A stretch of 64,000 nt of DNA from Christiangramia forsetii KT0803 (GCF_000060345.1 NC_008571.1:2914001-2978000), one strand, 5' to 3'; shown: positions 19,404 to 29,848, counted from the stretch's first letter. The notes: generated from the letters alone by a model not told the origin. Numbers and translations are program-made.

Positions 19404-19619
19404 TTAGTATCTGTAAGTTATTCGAGCCTTAGTTAAATCGTAAGGACTCATTTCCAGTTTTACTTTATCTCCAGGAAGTAATTTTATATAATGCATACGC
19501 ATTTTTCCGGAGATGTGTGCAGTCACCACGTGACCATTTTCCAATTCTACACGAAACATAGCATTAGACAATGCCTCAATGATAGTTCCGTCTTGTTCGA
19601 TTGCTGCTTGCTTTGCCAT
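19404..19619 (-). CDS. infA: Translation initiation factor IF-1
   Basis: Binds the 30S A site during initiation. The 71-aa protein is a single S1-like OB-fold: [51 protein letters not shown]. It starts 3 nt after secY stops. The map and adk genes that often sit between secY and infA are absent here. Confidence 0.98.
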   Translation of the reverse strand: MAKQAAIEQDGTIIEALSNAMFRVELENGHVVTAHISGKMRMHYIKLLPGDKVKLEMSPYDLTKARITYRY

Positions 19620-19622
19620 AAT

Positions 19623-20960
19623 TTAAGCTACTGCTTTTCTGTTTTTACCTGTTTTCATTAATCCATCATAGTGTCTATTCAGCAAGTAAGAATTTACCTG
19701 TTGCATAGTATCTATTGCAACTCCAACCATAATTAAAAGCGAAGTACCTCCAAAGAATAACGCCCAGTTCTGTTGTACACCCAACAGTTGAACAACTATC
19801 GCAGGGAACACTGCAATAAGAGCCAGGAATATAGATCCCGGAAGGGTTATCTGAGACATAATACGATCTAAATATTCAGAAGTTTCACCTCCCGGACGAA
19901 TACCAGGAATAAATCCACCACTTCTTTTAAGATCGTCAGCCATTTTATTTGTTGGAACTGTGATCGCAGTATAGAAATATGTAAATATTATAATCAATAA
20001 TGCAAACACTAGATTATACCAAAATCCGAAAATATTCTGAAATGCAGCAGTTACACCCTGAGCAGTATCTGAGTCTGATAGACCAGCTACAGCCACAGGA
20101 ATAAACATAATCGCCTGAGCAAAGATGATAGGCATAACCCCTGATGCATTCAGTTTTAACGGTATATATTGTCTTGATCCGAAAACATTCTTTTCATATC
20201 CGCCTGAAGCAGATCTCCTGGCATACTGCACAGGAATTTGACGTACTGCCATAACCAGCATTACTGAAGCCATTATAATGGCAAACCAGATAACTAATTC
20301 TATCAGTATCATTACAAGACCACCATTCGATTCAAATACTCTTGAAGCGAATTCCTGAATAAAGGCTTGTGGCAGTGTGGCAATAATACCAACCATAATC
20401 AATAATGAAATACCGTTACCAATACCTTTATCTGTGATCTTCTCACCAAGCCACATCGCGAAAATAGTACCTGTAGTAAGTATAATTACTGATGATACCA
20501 CAAATGTTAGATTATCGCCTAACAAAAATGCTTCACCTGGTAAGGTCGCAAACAGGTTATAGATATAACCTGGCCCCTGTACAAGGGTAATCGCAATGGT
20601 AAGCCAACGTGTGATCTGATTAATCTTCTTACGCCCGCTTTCTCCTTCTTTCTGAAGCTTCTGAAGATAAGGAATCGCAATTCCCATCAGCTGCACCACA
20701 ATGGAAGCAGAAATATAGGGCATGATCCCCAGTGCAAAAACCGATGCATTTGAGAATGCACCTCCGGTAAAAGCATTAAGAAGCCCTAATAATCCACCAT
20801 CCGTTTGGGTAGCCAGATTAGAAAGCTGAGCGGCATCAATTCCGGGAAGCACAACCTGTGCCCCAAAACGATAAACCAAAAGCAAACCGAGGGTAACTAA
20901 AATTCTATTTTTTAGCTCCTCGATTTTCCAAATATTTTGAATCGTATTGATGAATTTCAT
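19623..20960 (-). CDS. secY: Protein translocase subunit SecY
   Basis: Channel-forming subunit of the Sec translocon in the inner membrane. The 445-aa protein has ten predicted helices. N-terminal RILVTLGLLLVYRFGAQVVLPGID, quoted in part as YRFGAQVVLPGID, leads to the plug region (ASSIVVQLM-like ISASIVVQLMGIAIP). The cytoplasmic loop KMADDLKRSGGFIPGIRPG is the strongly conserved ribosome/SecA contact. It is encoded inside the spc block after rplO, as in most bacteria. Confidence 0.98.
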   Translation of the reverse strand: MKFINTIQNIWKIEELKNRILVTLGLLLVYRFGAQVVLPGIDAAQLSNLATQTDGGLLGLLNAFTGGAFSNASVFALGIMPYISASIVVQLMGIAIPYLQKLQKEGESGRKKINQITRWLTIAITLVQGPGYIYNLFATLPGEAFLLGDNLTFVVSSVIILTTGTIFAMWLGEKITDKGIGNGISLLIMVGIIATLPQAFIQEFASRVFESNGGLVMILIELVIWFAIIMASVMLVMAVRQIPVQYARRSASGGYEKNVFGSRQYIPLKLNASGVMPIIFAQAIMFIPVAVAGLSDSDTAQGVTAAFQNIFGFWYNLVFALLIIIFTYFYTAITVPTNKMADDLKRSGGFIPGIRPGGETSEYLDRIMSQITLPGSIFLALIAVFPAIVVQLLGVQQNWALFFGGTSLLIMVGVAIDTMQQVNSYLLNRHYDGLMKTGKNRKAVA

Positions 20961-20971
20961 TTGATTATCTA

Positions 20972-21424
20972 TTATAAAGTAACAACTTCACCTCCGGCAG
21001 CTTCAATAGCTTCTTTCGCTGAGGCCGTAAATTTATGAACAGATATTTTCAACTTAGCCTTTAATTCACCTCTACCTAATATCTTAACAAGCTCGTTTCT
21101 TCCGGCAAGACCGTTTTCAACCAACACGTCCATATCAACTGTATCCTTAATTCTTCCTTCATCTACCAGGTTCTGTAATGTATCCAGGTTAATTCCCTGA
21201 TATACTTTACGGTTTCTGTTAGTGAATCCAAATTTTGGAACACGTCTCTGAAGTGGCATCTGCCCACCTTCAAAACCAATCTTTTTAGAATAACCTGAAC
21301 GTGACTTGGCACCTTTGTGACCTCTGGTAGCGGTTCCACCTTTACCAGATCCTTCACCACGACCAATACGCTTGCTATTCTTTCTAACTGAACCTTCTGC
21401 AGGTTTTAAGTTACTTAAATCCAT
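20972..21424 (-). CDS. rplO: 50S ribosomal protein L15
   Basis: Late-assembly large-subunit protein. The 150-aa sequence shows the glycine/arginine-rich N-terminal extension (RIGRGEGSGKGGTATRGHKG) that threads into rRNA, FEGGQMPLQRRVPKFGF, and a C-terminal L15e/L18e-type domain ending EAIEAAGGEVVTL. Spacing to secY is 11 nt. Confidence 0.98.
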   Translation of the reverse strand: MDLSNLKPAEGSVRKNSKRIGRGEGSGKGGTATRGHKGAKSRSGYSKKIGFEGGQMPLQRRVPKFGFTNRNRKVYQGINLDTLQNLVDEGRIKDTVDMDVLVENGLAGRNELVKILGRGELKAKLKISVHKFTASAKEAIEAAGGEVVTL

Positions 21425-21433
21425 GAGAGATTA

Positions 21434-21616
21434 TTATTTTGTTTCTTCTACAGAAACTAAGTGTTTAACTTTATTTACCATACCAAGGATGTTTGGCGTA
21501 TCGTCATGCTCAACCGTTTGACCAATCTTCTTCAATCCTAAAGATTCAAGAACTAATTTTTGGTTCTTCGTGCGGTTGATGGCACTTTTTACTTTTGTGA
21601 CTTTTATCTTTCCCAT
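21434..21616 (-). CDS. rpmD: 50S ribosomal protein L30
   Basis: A 60-aa large-subunit protein beginning [15 protein letters not shown] and containing [15 protein letters not shown]. The frame is open upstream to 21688, into rpsE, but the ATG at 21614-21616 gives the normal length and a 13-nt spacer from the rpsE stop, so it is chosen. Confidence 0.97.
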   Translation of the reverse strand: MGKIKVTKVKSAINRTKNQKLVLESLGLKKIGQTVEHDDTPNILGMVNKVKHLVSVEETK

Positions 21617-21629
21617 CTTATTCCTTGAT

Positions 21630-22154
21630 TTATCCTTTAAAAACCTTTTCCAATGAAACGCCTCTCTGTTTCGCAACAGTTTCAGCACTTCTTAATTGTA
21701 GTAAGGCATCAAAAGTAGCTTTTACAACATTGTGAGGGTTTGAAGATCCCTGGTTCTTAGAAAGTACATCATGTACCCCAACAGATTCCAATACTGCACG
21801 AATCGCACCACCAGCAATAATACCGGTACCGGCAGCAGCTGGAAGAAGCATTACTCTTGCTCCACCATACTTACCTTTTTGTTCGTGCGGTAAAGTTCCT
21901 TTGTGTAAAGGGATGCGTACCAGATTTTTCTTAGCATCTTCTACCGCTTTAGAAATAGCGTCTGCAACTTCCTTGGATTTTCCAAGTCCTTGTCCAACAA
22001 CACCATTTTCATCTCCAACTACAACAATAGCAGAGAATCCAAATGCTCTACCACCTTTTGTAACCTTAGTAACACGTTGTACTCCAACCAAACGATCCTT
22101 TAATTCAAGACCTCCTGGTTTTACATGTTCTACGTTTTTATAATCTTGATACAT
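21630..22154 (-). CDS. rpsE: 30S ribosomal protein S5
   Basis: Small-subunit protein at the mRNA entry helicase site, important for decoding accuracy. The 174-aa protein has a dsRBD-like N-terminal half ([36 protein letters not shown]) and a C-terminal half with [21 protein letters not shown]. The residues around the usual spectinomycin-resistance loop (VTKGGR) are intact. Confidence 0.98.
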
Positions 22155-22159
22155 ATTTT

Positions 22160-22516
22160 CTAGAATTTTAGTCCTCCCTCGCGAGCACCTTCTGCTAATG
22201 ATTTAACTCTACCGTGATATAAATAACCACCTCTATCAAAAGAAATAGTATCTATTCCGGCTTTTTTCGCCTTCTCAGCAATGGTTTTTCCAACCATTTG
22301 AGCCTGCTCTTTTCTATCTGCAGAAGCAGAAGCGATATCCTTATCTCTTGAAGAAGCTGATGCCAAAGTTTTACCTTCAACGTCATCGATAATCTGAGCA
22401 TAAATTTCTTTATTGCTTCTAAAAACAGATAATCTAGGACGGCTTGTTGTTCCAACGATATCCTTACGGATACGTTTTCTAATTTTATTTCTTCTATCTA
22501 ATTTTGATAATGCCAT
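22160..22516 (-). CDS. rplR: 50S ribosomal protein L18
   Basis: Binds 5S rRNA and joins it to the central protuberance with L5 and L25. The 118 aa include the basic start ([16 protein letters not shown]), [19 protein letters not shown] and the C-terminus [19 protein letters not shown]. Five nt separate it from rpsE. Confidence 0.98.
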
Positions 22517-22528
22517 AACTAAACTTTA

Positions 22529-23071
22529 TTAAGCTGATTTACCTGCTTTTCTTCTCAATTGCTCTCCAACAAACTTGATACCTTTACCTTTATATGGTTC
22601 TGGTGCTCTGAATGAACGGATTTTAGCTGCAACCTGTCCAACAAGTTGTTTATCATGAGAAGTTACCTTTACGATCGGGTTCTTACCTTTTTCTGAGATA
22701 GTCTCCACCTTAACTTCGGGAGCCAAATCTAGCACAATATTATGGGAATAACCAACAGCAAGATCTAACTTGTTCCCCTGGTTCGTAGCACGGTAACCTA
22801 CACCTACCAATTCAAGTGATTTAGTGTAACCGTTTGTAACCCCTTCAATCATATTGTTTACCAAAGCACGGTACAAACCATGTTTAGCTTTCTGATCACT
22901 TTTTTCTGAAGAACGCTCAAAAGTAATAACATTATCTTCGATTTTAACATCGATATCTCTTATCTCTTGCTTAAGCTCTCCTAACTTTCCTTTTACCGTT
23001 ACAACACCATCTTTGTGATCTACTGTCACACCTTCTGGAATTGTAACTGGGCTTTTACCTATTCTTGACAT
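22529..23071 (-). CDS. rplF: 50S ribosomal protein L6
   Basis: Large-subunit protein near the factor-binding centre. The 180 aa form two similar alpha/beta domains: MSRIGKSPVTIPEGV at the start and the signature PEPYKGKGIKFVGEQLRRKAG at the C-terminus (quoted as PEPYKGKGIKF). Residue pattern and length are normal. Confidence 0.98.
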   Translation of the reverse strand: MSRIGKSPVTIPEGVTVDHKDGVVTVKGKLGELKQEIRDIDVKIEDNVITFERSSEKSDQKAKHGLYRALVNNMIEGVTNGYTKSLELVGVGYRATNQGNKLDLAVGYSHNIVLDLAPEVKVETISEKGKNPIVKVTSHDKQLVGQVAAKIRSFRAPEPYKGKGIKFVGEQLRRKAGKSA

Positions 23072-23090
23072 TTCTTTAGTCTTTTAAGTA

Positions 23091-23489
23091 TTAGTATACG
23101 TAGCACAATACCTCGCCACCAACTTTATTCGCTTTCGCTTGTTTTCCAGTCATTACTCCGTGAGAAGTAGAAACAACCGCAATACCAAGACCATTAAGGA
23201 TTCTTGGAATTTCAGTTGATCCAGCGTATTTACGTAAACCAGGTTTACTTATTCTCTGGATCTTCTTAATTACCGGCTCTTTAGTAAGTTTATCGTACTT
23301 AAGAGCGATCTTGATAGTTCCCTGAGCGGTAGTATCTTCGAATTTATAACTAAGAATATATCCCTGATCGAATAATATCTTTGTGATCTCTTTTTTAACA
23401 TTGGAAGCAGGAATTTCCACTACTCTGTGGTTCGCAGCATTTGCATTCCTGATTCTTGTTAAGTAATCTGCAATAGGATCTGTATTCAT
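23091..23489 (-). CDS. rpsH: 30S ribosomal protein S8
   Basis: Central-domain 16S rRNA binder; in E. coli it also represses the spc operon. The 132-aa sequence has DPIADYLTRIRNANAA at the start and the signature GLGIAVVSTSHGVMTGKQA near the C-terminus, ending in CYVY. It is preceded by a 70-nt gap from rpsN that contains a perfect 18-bp palindrome. Confidence 0.98.
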   Translation of the reverse strand: MNTDPIADYLTRIRNANAANHRVVEIPASNVKKEITKILFDQGYILSYKFEDTTAQGTIKIALKYDKLTKEPVIKKIQRISKPGLRKYAGSTEIPRILNGLGIAVVSTSHGVMTGKQAKANKVGGEVLCYVY

Positions 23490-23518
23490 TTATCTTTATT
23501 TGCGAATGTGGTTTTCAA

Positions 23519-23536
23519 TCCCGATAGCTATCGGGA
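23519..23536. repeat. 18-bp palindromic repeat between rpsN and rpsH
   Basis: TCCCGATAGCTATCGGGA is a perfect palindrome lying in the 70-nt spacer between two ribosomal genes otherwise packed 2-20 nt apart. Palindromes of exactly this type are, from memory, repeated many times in flavobacterial chromosomes. In RNA it would form a 9-bp stem with almost no loop. Repeat status needs a genome search. Confidence 0.55.
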
Positions 23537-23559
23537 GAACCTTCATTCAATTTATAATT

Positions 23560-23829
23560 TTACCAGCTTGCTTTCTTAACTCCTGGGATAAGACCTTGAT
23601 TAGCCATTTCTCTGAACATTACACGAGAAAGACCAAATTGTCTCATATACCCTTTAGGTCTACCTGTTAATTTACATCTGTTATGCAAACGAACCGGAGA
23701 AGAATTCTTTGGTAGTTTCTGTAGGCCTTCGTAATCACCAGCTTCTTTTAAAGCGGCTCTTTTTTCAGCATACTTCTTCACCAATTTCTGTCTTTTCACC
23801 TCACGGGCTTTCATTGATTCTTTAGCCAT
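23560..23829 (-). CDS. rpsN: 30S ribosomal protein S14 (zinc-free form)
   Basis: An 89-aa head protein of the small subunit. It has [17 protein letters not shown] and the conserved core [18 protein letters not shown] followed by [12 protein letters not shown]. Only one Cys is present, so it lacks the CxxC-CxxC zinc knuckle of the short form. It starts 2 nt after rplE. Confidence 0.98.
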   Translation of the reverse strand: MAKESMKAREVKRQKLVKKYAEKRAALKEAGDYEGLQKLPKNSSPVRLHNRCKLTGRPKGYMRQFGLSRVMFREMANQGLIPGVKKASW

Positions 23830-23831
23830 AA

Positions 23832-24383
23832 TTAGTTCTTTTTAAAAGGTAATCCTAGTTCTGTTAACAATGCTTTTGCTTCCTTATCGGTATCAGCAGT
23901 GGTAACAAATGTGATATCCATACCAGCGATTCTATTCACTGCATCAATATCTATCTCAGGGAAGATGATTTGCTCTGTCACCCCAAGGTTATAGTTACCT
24001 CTACCATCAAATCCATTAGATTTGATTCCGTTAAAATCACGTACACGTGGTAACGCACTAGTGATTAATCTATCTAAGAATTCATACATTCTATATCCGC
24101 GTAAAGTAACTTTTGCTCCAATTGGCATTCCCTTACGCAGCTTAAACGATGCAACATCCTTTTTCGAAATAGTAGAAACGGCCTTTTGACCGCTAATAGC
24201 TGAAAGTTCGTCGATAGCATGGTCGATAAGTTTCTTATCTGCCACTGCTCCACCAACTCCACGGCTAATTACTATTTTCGTAAGTTTTGGCACCTCCATT
24301 ATATTGGAGTAGCTGAATTCTTCCTTAAGAGCACTTTTCACTCTCTCGTTATATTCCTGTCTAAGTCTTGGTACGTATGCCAT
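23832..24383 (-). CDS. rplE: 50S ribosomal protein L5
   Basis: 5S rRNA binding protein of the central protuberance, contacting the P-site tRNA. The 183-aa sequence contains [20 protein letters not shown], quoted as [13 protein letters not shown], then [16 protein letters not shown] and [17 protein letters not shown]. Two nt separate it from both neighbours. Confidence 0.98.
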   Translation of the reverse strand: MAYVPRLRQEYNERVKSALKEEFSYSNIMEVPKLTKIVISRGVGGAVADKKLIDHAIDELSAISGQKAVSTISKKDVASFKLRKGMPIGAKVTLRGYRMYEFLDRLITSALPRVRDFNGIKSNGFDGRGNYNLGVTEQIIFPEIDIDAVNRIAGMDITFVTTADTDKEAKALLTELGLPFKKN

Positions 24384-24385
24384 AA

Positions 24386-24697
24386 CTATATTACTTCATT
24401 AGATTTTTTAGAAAATCTCACTTTCTTTCCATCTTCTTCTTTATAACCAACTCTGGTTGTATCACCATTCTTATCGATTAGTGAAAGATTAGAAATATGG
24501 ATAGGAGCTTCTTTCTCCTTAATACCACCTTGTGGATTAGAAGCACTTGGCTTCTCATGTTTAGAGATCATATTAACCCCTTCCACAATGGCTTTGTTCT
24601 TTTCAATAAGTACCTTCTGCACTTTACCTTCCTGACCTTTATGGTCTCCAGCAATTACACGAACGGTATCTCCTGATTTTATCTTAAGCTTTGTCAT
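24386..24697 (-). CDS. rplX: 50S ribosomal protein L24
   Basis: Assembly-initiator protein of the large subunit near the tunnel exit. The 103 aa include the KOW motif ([20 protein letters not shown]) and [19 protein letters not shown]. It is followed 2 nt later by rplE. Confidence 0.98.
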   Translation of the reverse strand: MTKLKIKSGDTVRVIAGDHKGQEGKVQKVLIEKNKAIVEGVNMISKHEKPSASNPQGGIKEKEAPIHISNLSLIDKNGDTTRVGYKEEDGKKVRFSKKSNEVI

Positions 24698-24709
24698 CTT
24701 TTTAATGTA

Positions 24710-25078
24710 TTAAAGCACTTCTGGTGCCAATGATACAATTTTCATGAATTGCTTATCACGAAGCTCACGAGCTACAGGACCAAAAACACGGGTTCCGCGC
24801 ATTTCTCCCTGAGGACCTAACAATACACATGCATTATCATCAAAACGAATATAAGATCCGTCTGGTCTGCGAACTTCTTTCCTGGTACGAACAACAACTG
24901 CTGTTGAAACTGCACCCTTCTTGATACTTCCGTTAGGGGTAGCTTCTTTTACACTGACAACTATCTTGTCTCCAACAGATGCGTATCTTTTCTTTGTACC
25001 TCCTAATACACGGATTGCTAAAACTTCTTTAGCCCCGGTATTATCTGCTACTTTTAGTCTGGACTCTTGTTGTACCAT
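24710..25078 (-). CDS. rplN: 50S ribosomal protein L14
   Basis: Large-subunit interface protein contacting helix 14 of 16S rRNA and the site of RsfS silencing. The 122 aa are typical: [20 protein letters not shown], the loop [17 protein letters not shown] and [24 protein letters not shown] (quoted as [12 protein letters not shown]). Confidence 0.98.
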   Translation of the reverse strand: MVQQESRLKVADNTGAKEVLAIRVLGGTKKRYASVGDKIVVSVKEATPNGSIKKGAVSTAVVVRTRKEVRRPDGSYIRFDDNACVLLGPQGEMRGTRVFGPVARELRDKQFMKIVSLAPEVL

Positions 25079-25080
25079 GG

Positions 25081-25338
25081 TTATTTAGCTCTTTCAATTA
25101 TTTCTACTAGTCTCCAAGTCTTGGATTTACTTAAAGGTCGTGTTTCCATGATCTTTACAGTATCACCTTCGTTGCAGTCGTTATTTTCGTCGTGGGCTAC
25201 GTATTTTTTCGTTTTTAAAACGAATTTTCCATACATAGGATGTTTTACTTTTTTCACTTCAGAAACCACTATGGATTTCTGCATTTTGTTACTTGTAACA
25301 ACTCCTACACGCTCTTTTCTTAAGTTTCTTTTTTCCAT
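25081..25338 (-). CDS. rpsQ: 30S ribosomal protein S17
   Basis: An 85-aa OB-fold protein that binds the 5' domain of 16S rRNA. It shows [38 protein letters not shown] and [16 protein letters not shown]. The gap to rplN is 2 nt. Confidence 0.98.
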   Translation of the reverse strand: MEKRNLRKERVGVVTSNKMQKSIVVSEVKKVKHPMYGKFVLKTKKYVAHDENNDCNEGDTVKIMETRPLSKSKTWRLVEIIERAK

Positions 25339-25356
25339 CTTTCAGCAGAATAACAA

Positions 25357-25548
25357 TTATTGTTGTTCTCTTTTAGTTAACTCTGTAGCTAATCTCGCCA
25401 CATCTCTTCTTACAGTTCTTAACTGTATTGGATTTTCCAAAGGCGAAACAGCGTGAGCCATTTTCAAATCTGAATAAGCTTTTCTAGACTTACCAAGCTC
25501 TTCTTGCAATTCTGCAACAGACAATTCTTTTACTTCTGATTGTTTCAT
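25357..25548 (-). CDS. rpmC: 50S ribosomal protein L29
   Basis: A 63-aa helical-hairpin protein next to the tunnel exit, part of the docking site for trigger factor and SRP. It begins MKQSEVKELSVAELQEEL and contains LRTVRRDVARLATEL, the usual L29 signature. Confidence 0.97.
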   Translation of the reverse strand: MKQSEVKELSVAELQEELGKSRKAYSDLKMAHAVSPLENPIQLRTVRRDVARLATELTKREQQ

Positions 25549-25558
25549 AATTCCAATA

Positions 25559-25978
25559 TTATTCTTGATAATCTCTAGCTACTACAAATTTAGTTCTCAC
25601 AGGAAGTTTTTGCGCTGCAAGACGTAATGCCTCTTTAGCCACGTCCATTGGTACACCACCAATTTCGAACATGATTCTTCCTGGTTTTACCACAGCTGCC
25701 CAATATTCAACCGCACCTTTACCTTTACCCATACGTACTTCAAGAGGTTTCTTTGTGATAGGCTTATCCGGGAAAATTTTGATCCAGATAGATCCTTCTC
25801 TTTTCATATAACGGGTAGCGGCGATACGCGCTGCTTCTATTTGACGTGCAGTAACAAAACTGGAATCCATAGATTTGATTCCGAAGGTACCGTTAGAAAG
25901 TCTGTGCCCTCTTTGAGACAAACCTTTCATACGGCCTTTCTGTTGCTTACGGTATTTTGTTCTTTTAGGTTGTAACAT
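25559..25978 (-). CDS. rplP: 50S ribosomal protein L16
   Basis: Large-subunit protein close to the peptidyl-transferase centre and A-site tRNA. The 139 aa include [33 protein letters not shown] and [19 protein letters not shown]. Spacing to rpmC is 10 nt. Confidence 0.98.
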   Translation of the reverse strand: MLQPKRTKYRKQQKGRMKGLSQRGHRLSNGTFGIKSMDSSFVTARQIEAARIAATRYMKREGSIWIKIFPDKPITKKPLEVRMGKGKGAVEYWAAVVKPGRIMFEIGGVPMDVAKEALRLAAQKLPVRTKFVVARDYQE

Positions 25979-25998
25979 TTTTTCTTTACTTTAAAAAA

Positions 25999-26718
25999 TT
26001 ACTTTCTACGACGTGATTTGTTACCACCTCGTCCGGCTCCGGACTTCTTACCTTGATTTTTCGCAAGGCCAACAAGAGGCGAAAGCTCTCTTTTTCCGTA
26101 TACCTCACCTTTCATGATCCATACTTTAACACCCAATCTACCATAAGTAGTGTGTGCTTCAACTAAAGCATAGTCAATATCAGCCCTAAAAGTAGACAAT
26201 GGAATTCTTCCATCTTTGTATGATTCTGAACGTGCCATTTCAGCACCATTTAAACGTCCGGAAATCTCTATTTTGATTCCTTCAGCATTCATTCTCATTG
26301 CAGCCGCGATAGCCATTTTAATTGCACGACGGTAAGAGATACGATTCTCAATTTGTCTGGCAACACTCGCACCCACAAGGTGAGCATCAAGTTCTGGCCT
26401 CTTAATCTCAAAGATGTTTATTTGAACTTCCTTGTCGGTAATCTTTTTTAGCTCTTCCTTAAGCTTGTCTACCTCCTGACCACCTTTCCCGATAATAATA
26501 CCAGGTCTAGCAGTAGTGATAGTAACGGTTACAAGCTTAAGCGTGCGCTCGATGATTACACGCGATACACTCGCTTTAGAAAGACGAGCATGGATATACT
26601 TTCTAATCTTATCGTCTTCGGCTAACTTATCGCCGTAATCATTACCTCCGTACCAGTTGGATTCCCAACCTCTAATGATACCAAGGCGATTCCCGATTGG
26701 ATTTGTTTTTTGTCCCAT
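25999..26718 (-). CDS. rpsC: 30S ribosomal protein S3
   Basis: Forms part of the mRNA entry helicase with S4 and S5. The 239 aa comprise an N-terminal type II KH domain ([16 protein letters not shown]) and a C-terminal domain ([29 protein letters not shown]) with a basic, glycine-rich end. Confidence 0.98.
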
Positions 26719-26726
26719 ACTATCTC

Positions 26727-27134
26727 TTAGCTTTGTGTATTATTGTTTGCTCCAAGCACCAATGTAACGTGGTTGGATCTCTTTCTAATTCGGTGTGCAC
26801 GACCCTGTGGAGCTGGACGAAGTCTTTTTAACATACTTCCTCCGTCTACACGAATCTCTTTCACAAATAATTCAGCTTCTTCAAGATTTGCATCCTCATT
26901 CTTAGCTTGCCAGTTGGCAATTGCTGAAACCAATAGTTTCTCTAAGCGATTTGAAGCTTCTTTCTTGCTGAATTTTAAAATATGAAGCGCTTTTTCTACT
27001 TTTTCACCTCTTACTAAATCCGCCATAAGACGCATTTTTCTAGGTGAAGTAGGGCAGTTATTTAACTTTGCAAAAGCTACCTGTTTCTTGGCTTCTTTTA
27101 TTTGCTCTGCTCTTTCTCTTTTACGAACTCCCAT
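26727..27134 (-). CDS. rplV: 50S ribosomal protein L22
   Basis: Lines the exit tunnel through its long beta-hairpin. In the 135-aa protein the core is [18 protein letters not shown] and the hairpin lies around [20 protein letters not shown] (positions about 100-119). No deletion of the kind linked to macrolide resistance is apparent. Confidence 0.98.
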
Positions 27135-27139
27135 AGCTT

Positions 27140-27418
27140 CTATTTTCTACCTTTATTTTTTGCACCTGCATGTCCTCTGAAAGAACGCGTTGGTGAAAAT
27201 TCTCCTAGTTTATGACCTACCATGTTTTCAGTTACATAAACAGGAACAAATTGTTTCCCGTTGTGTACTGCAATAGTTTGCCCTACAAAGTCTGGAGTAA
27301 TCATAGAAGCTCTAGACCAGGTTTTGATCACGGCTTTCTTTCCTGACTCAACATTCTGAGCCACTTTTTGTTCCAGTTTGTAATGAACGAAAGGTCCTTT
27401 TTTTAATGAACGTGCCAT
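27140..27418 (-). CDS. rpsS: 30S ribosomal protein S19
   Basis: A 92-aa head protein that pairs with S13. It shows [18 protein letters not shown], the signature [15 protein letters not shown] and the C-terminus [17 protein letters not shown]. Three nt separate it from rplB. Confidence 0.98.
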   Translation of the reverse strand: MARSLKKGPFVHYKLEQKVAQNVESGKKAVIKTWSRASMITPDFVGQTIAVHNGKQFVPVYVTENMVGHKLGEFSPTRSFRGHAGAKNKGRK

Positions 27419-27421
27419 ATC

Positions 27422-28261
27422 TTATTTTTTCTTTCTAGTCTTTCTACGTTCTACAATATATTTATTACTCGCTTTCGTTCTTGAACGGGTCTTAAATCCT
27501 TTAGCAGGAAGACCTTTTCTTGAACGTGGGTGACCTCCAGAAGCTCTACCTTCACCACCACCCATTGGGTGATCTACAGGGTTCATAGCTACTGGTCTTG
27601 TTCTTGGACGGATACCCAACCATCTGCTTCTACCGGCTTTACCACCGATCATAAGCTGATGATCACTGTTAGAAACAGCTCCTATAGTCGCCATACATAA
27701 AGCAAGAACTCTACGAATCTCACCTGAAGGCAATTTGATAGTAGCATACTTTCCTTCTCTTGCCAATAATTGAGCAAAAGCACCAGCACTACGCGCCATT
27801 ACAGCACCTTGTCCAGGTCTTAGCTCTATACAAGAGATCACAGTACCAAGCGGAATGTTAGCCAAAGGCATCGCATTTCCAATTTCAGGAGTTGCAGCTT
27901 CATTACTAGAAACTACATTTTGATCTACCTGAAGCCCGTTTTGAGCAATAATATACCTTTTCTCACCATCTTGATAATTCAATAATGCGATAAAAGCCGT
28001 TCTGTTTGGATCGTATTCTATACTAGCGACAGTTGCAGGAATTCCCTGCTTGTCACGTTTAAAATCGATAACTCGGTAACGTTTCTTATGACCACCACCC
28101 TTATAGCGCATGGTCATCTTACCTTGACTGTTTCTACCACCTGATTTTTTTATCGGCGCCAATAGGCTTTTCTCCGGCTTATCAGTAGTAATGGCGTCAT
28201 ACCCATTAACTACTCTAAAACGCTGACCAGGTGTAATTGGTTTTAATTTTCTAACTGACAT
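27422..28261 (-). CDS. rplB: 50S ribosomal protein L2
   Basis: Among the most conserved large-subunit proteins; needed for subunit joining and close to the peptidyl-transferase centre. The 279 aa include an OB-fold ([17 protein letters not shown]), an SH3-like domain and the C-terminal loop [20 protein letters not shown] that carries the conserved histidine. Confidence 0.98.
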   Translation of the reverse strand: MSVRKLKPITPGQRFRVVNGYDAITTDKPEKSLLAPIKKSGGRNSQGKMTMRYKGGGHKKRYRVIDFKRDKQGIPATVASIEYDPNRTAFIALLNYQDGEKRYIIAQNGLQVDQNVVSSNEAATPEIGNAMPLANIPLGTVISCIELRPGQGAVMARSAGAFAQLLAREGKYATIKLPSGEIRRVLALCMATIGAVSNSDHQLMIGGKAGRSRWLGIRPRTRPVAMNPVDHPMGGGEGRASGGHPRSRKGLPAKGFKTRSRTKASNKYIVERRKTRKKK

Positions 28262-28270
28262 TCTTTAATC

Positions 28271-28561
28271 TTAAAGATTACTATATAAATCAATAGTTTC
28301 ACCTTCCGCCACCTGTACTACTGCTTTTTTATAAGCCTTAGTTTTACCAGTGATCATACCAGATTTTGTGAATTTGGTATTACGATCCGGACGGACATTC
28401 ATAGTTCGAACTTTAGTAACAGACACGCCATAAGCAGATTCGATCGAATCTTTGATCTGAATCTTATTTGCCTTGTTACTTACCACAAAAGTAAAGCGAT
28501 TATTCATCTCGCTATCTGCGGTAGCTTTTTCTGTAATAACAGGTTTTATTAAGATGCTCAT
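28271..28561 (-). CDS. rplW: 50S ribosomal protein L23
   Basis: Docks trigger factor and SRP at the tunnel exit. A 96-aa protein with ILIKPVITEKATADSEMNN, VKTVNV-like KVRTMNVRPDRNTKF and a C-terminal strand ending in YSNL. Nine nt lie on either side. Confidence 0.97.
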   Translation of the reverse strand: MSILIKPVITEKATADSEMNNRFTFVVSNKANKIQIKDSIESAYGVSVTKVRTMNVRPDRNTKFTKSGMITGKTKAYKKAVVQVAEGETIDLYSNL

Positions 28562-28570
28562 AACGGTTTA

Positions 28571-29197
28571 TTAACTTAATTTCGACTCAATTCCTTCTAA
28601 AGAACCTTCTAAAAAGACGATGCTTTTCGCATTAAGTATTTTGTAAGTACTTAATTCTGAACTACTTATCACTTCAGAGGTCTTTAAATTGCGCGACGAC
28701 AAATATACATTTTTATTTGAATCGCCCAACACTATTAGAGATTTTTTACTTTCAATACCCAGAGCCTTAAGAACTTCCGTGAAGTTTTTAGTCTTAGGAG
28801 TATCGAATGAAAAATCTTCTATTACCATAATTGCCTTATCATTTGCTTTAATAGAAAGCGCAGATTTTCTAGCAAGACGCTTAAGGTTTTTATTCAATTT
28901 AAAACCGTAATTTCTTGGTCTTGGTCCAAAAACACGTCCACCACCTTTAAAGATAGGAGACTTGATACTACCTGCTCTTGCAGTACCAGTACCTTTTTGT
29001 TTTTTGATCTTACGAGTAGAACCCTTGATCTCTGCTCTTTCTTTAGCTTTATGAGTTCCCTGACGCTGGTTAGCCAGGTATTGTTTAACATCAAGATAAA
29101 CAGCGTGGTCATTAGGCTCTATAGCGAAAACAGAATCAGAAAGCTTTGCTTTTCTGCCCGTTTCTTTTCCTTTTATATCTAAAACTGCTATTTCCAT
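28571..29197 (-). CDS. rplD: 50S ribosomal protein L4
   Basis: Tunnel protein and, in gammaproteobacteria, autoregulator of the S10 operon. The 208 aa contain the long rRNA-reaching loop with [17 protein letters not shown] and the segment [18 protein letters not shown]. The ATG overlaps the rplC stop by one base (TAATG), implying coupled translation. Confidence 0.98.
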   Translation of the reverse strand: MEIAVLDIKGKETGRKAKLSDSVFAIEPNDHAVYLDVKQYLANQRQGTHKAKERAEIKGSTRKIKKQKGTGTARAGSIKSPIFKGGGRVFGPRPRNYGFKLNKNLKRLARKSALSIKANDKAIMVIEDFSFDTPKTKNFTEVLKALGIESKKSLIVLGDSNKNVYLSSRNLKTSEVISSSELSTYKILNAKSIVFLEGSLEGIESKLS

Positions 29198-29808
29198 TAC
29201 TTACTAATGATTACGTATGAGTTTTTAGATCCAGGCACACATCCTTTTATAACTAAAAGATTCTTGTCTGCAACAACCTTTAAAACTCTCAGGTTTTCAA
29301 TTTTAACTCTTTCTCCACCCATTCTACCGGCCATCTTCATTCCCTTGAAAACTCTCGCAGGATAAGACGCTGCTCCAATAGAACCTGGTGCTCTTAATCT
29401 GTTGTGCTGACCGTGAGTGGCCTGCCCAACTCCTCCAAATCCGTGTCTCTTAACAACACCCTGGAAACCTTTACCTTTAGATGTACCTGCGATATCCACA
29501 AATTCACCTTCTTTGAAATGTTCCACGGTAACAGAGTCACCTAATTTGTAATCTTCATTATAACCCTGGAATTCAACGACTTTACGTTTTGCAACGGTTC
29601 CTGCTTTTTTAGCGTGCCCTTCGGCAGCTTTACCAACAGTCTTTTTGTCATCGAAACCAAGTTGAAGTGCTTCATACCCGTCAACCTCTTTGGTTCTGAC
29701 TTGGGTAACCACGCATGGTCCAGCTTGTATCACGGTACATGGGATATTCTTCCCATTCTCGTCGAAGATACTGGTCATGCCGATCTTTTTTCCTATTAAC
29801 CCAGACAT
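29197..29808 (-). CDS. rplC: 50S ribosomal protein L3
   Basis: Assembly-initiator protein whose loop approaches the peptidyl-transferase centre. The 203 aa include [36 protein letters not shown] and [16 protein letters not shown]. It is the first gene after the unusual 209-nt spacer following rpsJ, with a hairpin 41 nt upstream of its start. Confidence 0.98.
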   Translation of the reverse strand: MSGLIGKKIGMTSIFDENGKNIPCTVIQAGPCVVTQVRTKEVDGYEALQLGFDDKKTVGKAAEGHAKKAGTVAKRKVVEFQGYNEDYKLGDSVTVEHFKEGEFVDIAGTSKGKGFQGVVKRHGFGGVGQATHGQHNRLRAPGSIGAASYPARVFKGMKMAGRMGGERVKIENLRVLKVVADKNLLVIKGCVPGSKNSYVIISK

Positions 29809-29848
29809 ATTTAATTAATTATTAATTGTTTACTTATTTAAAAAACTA

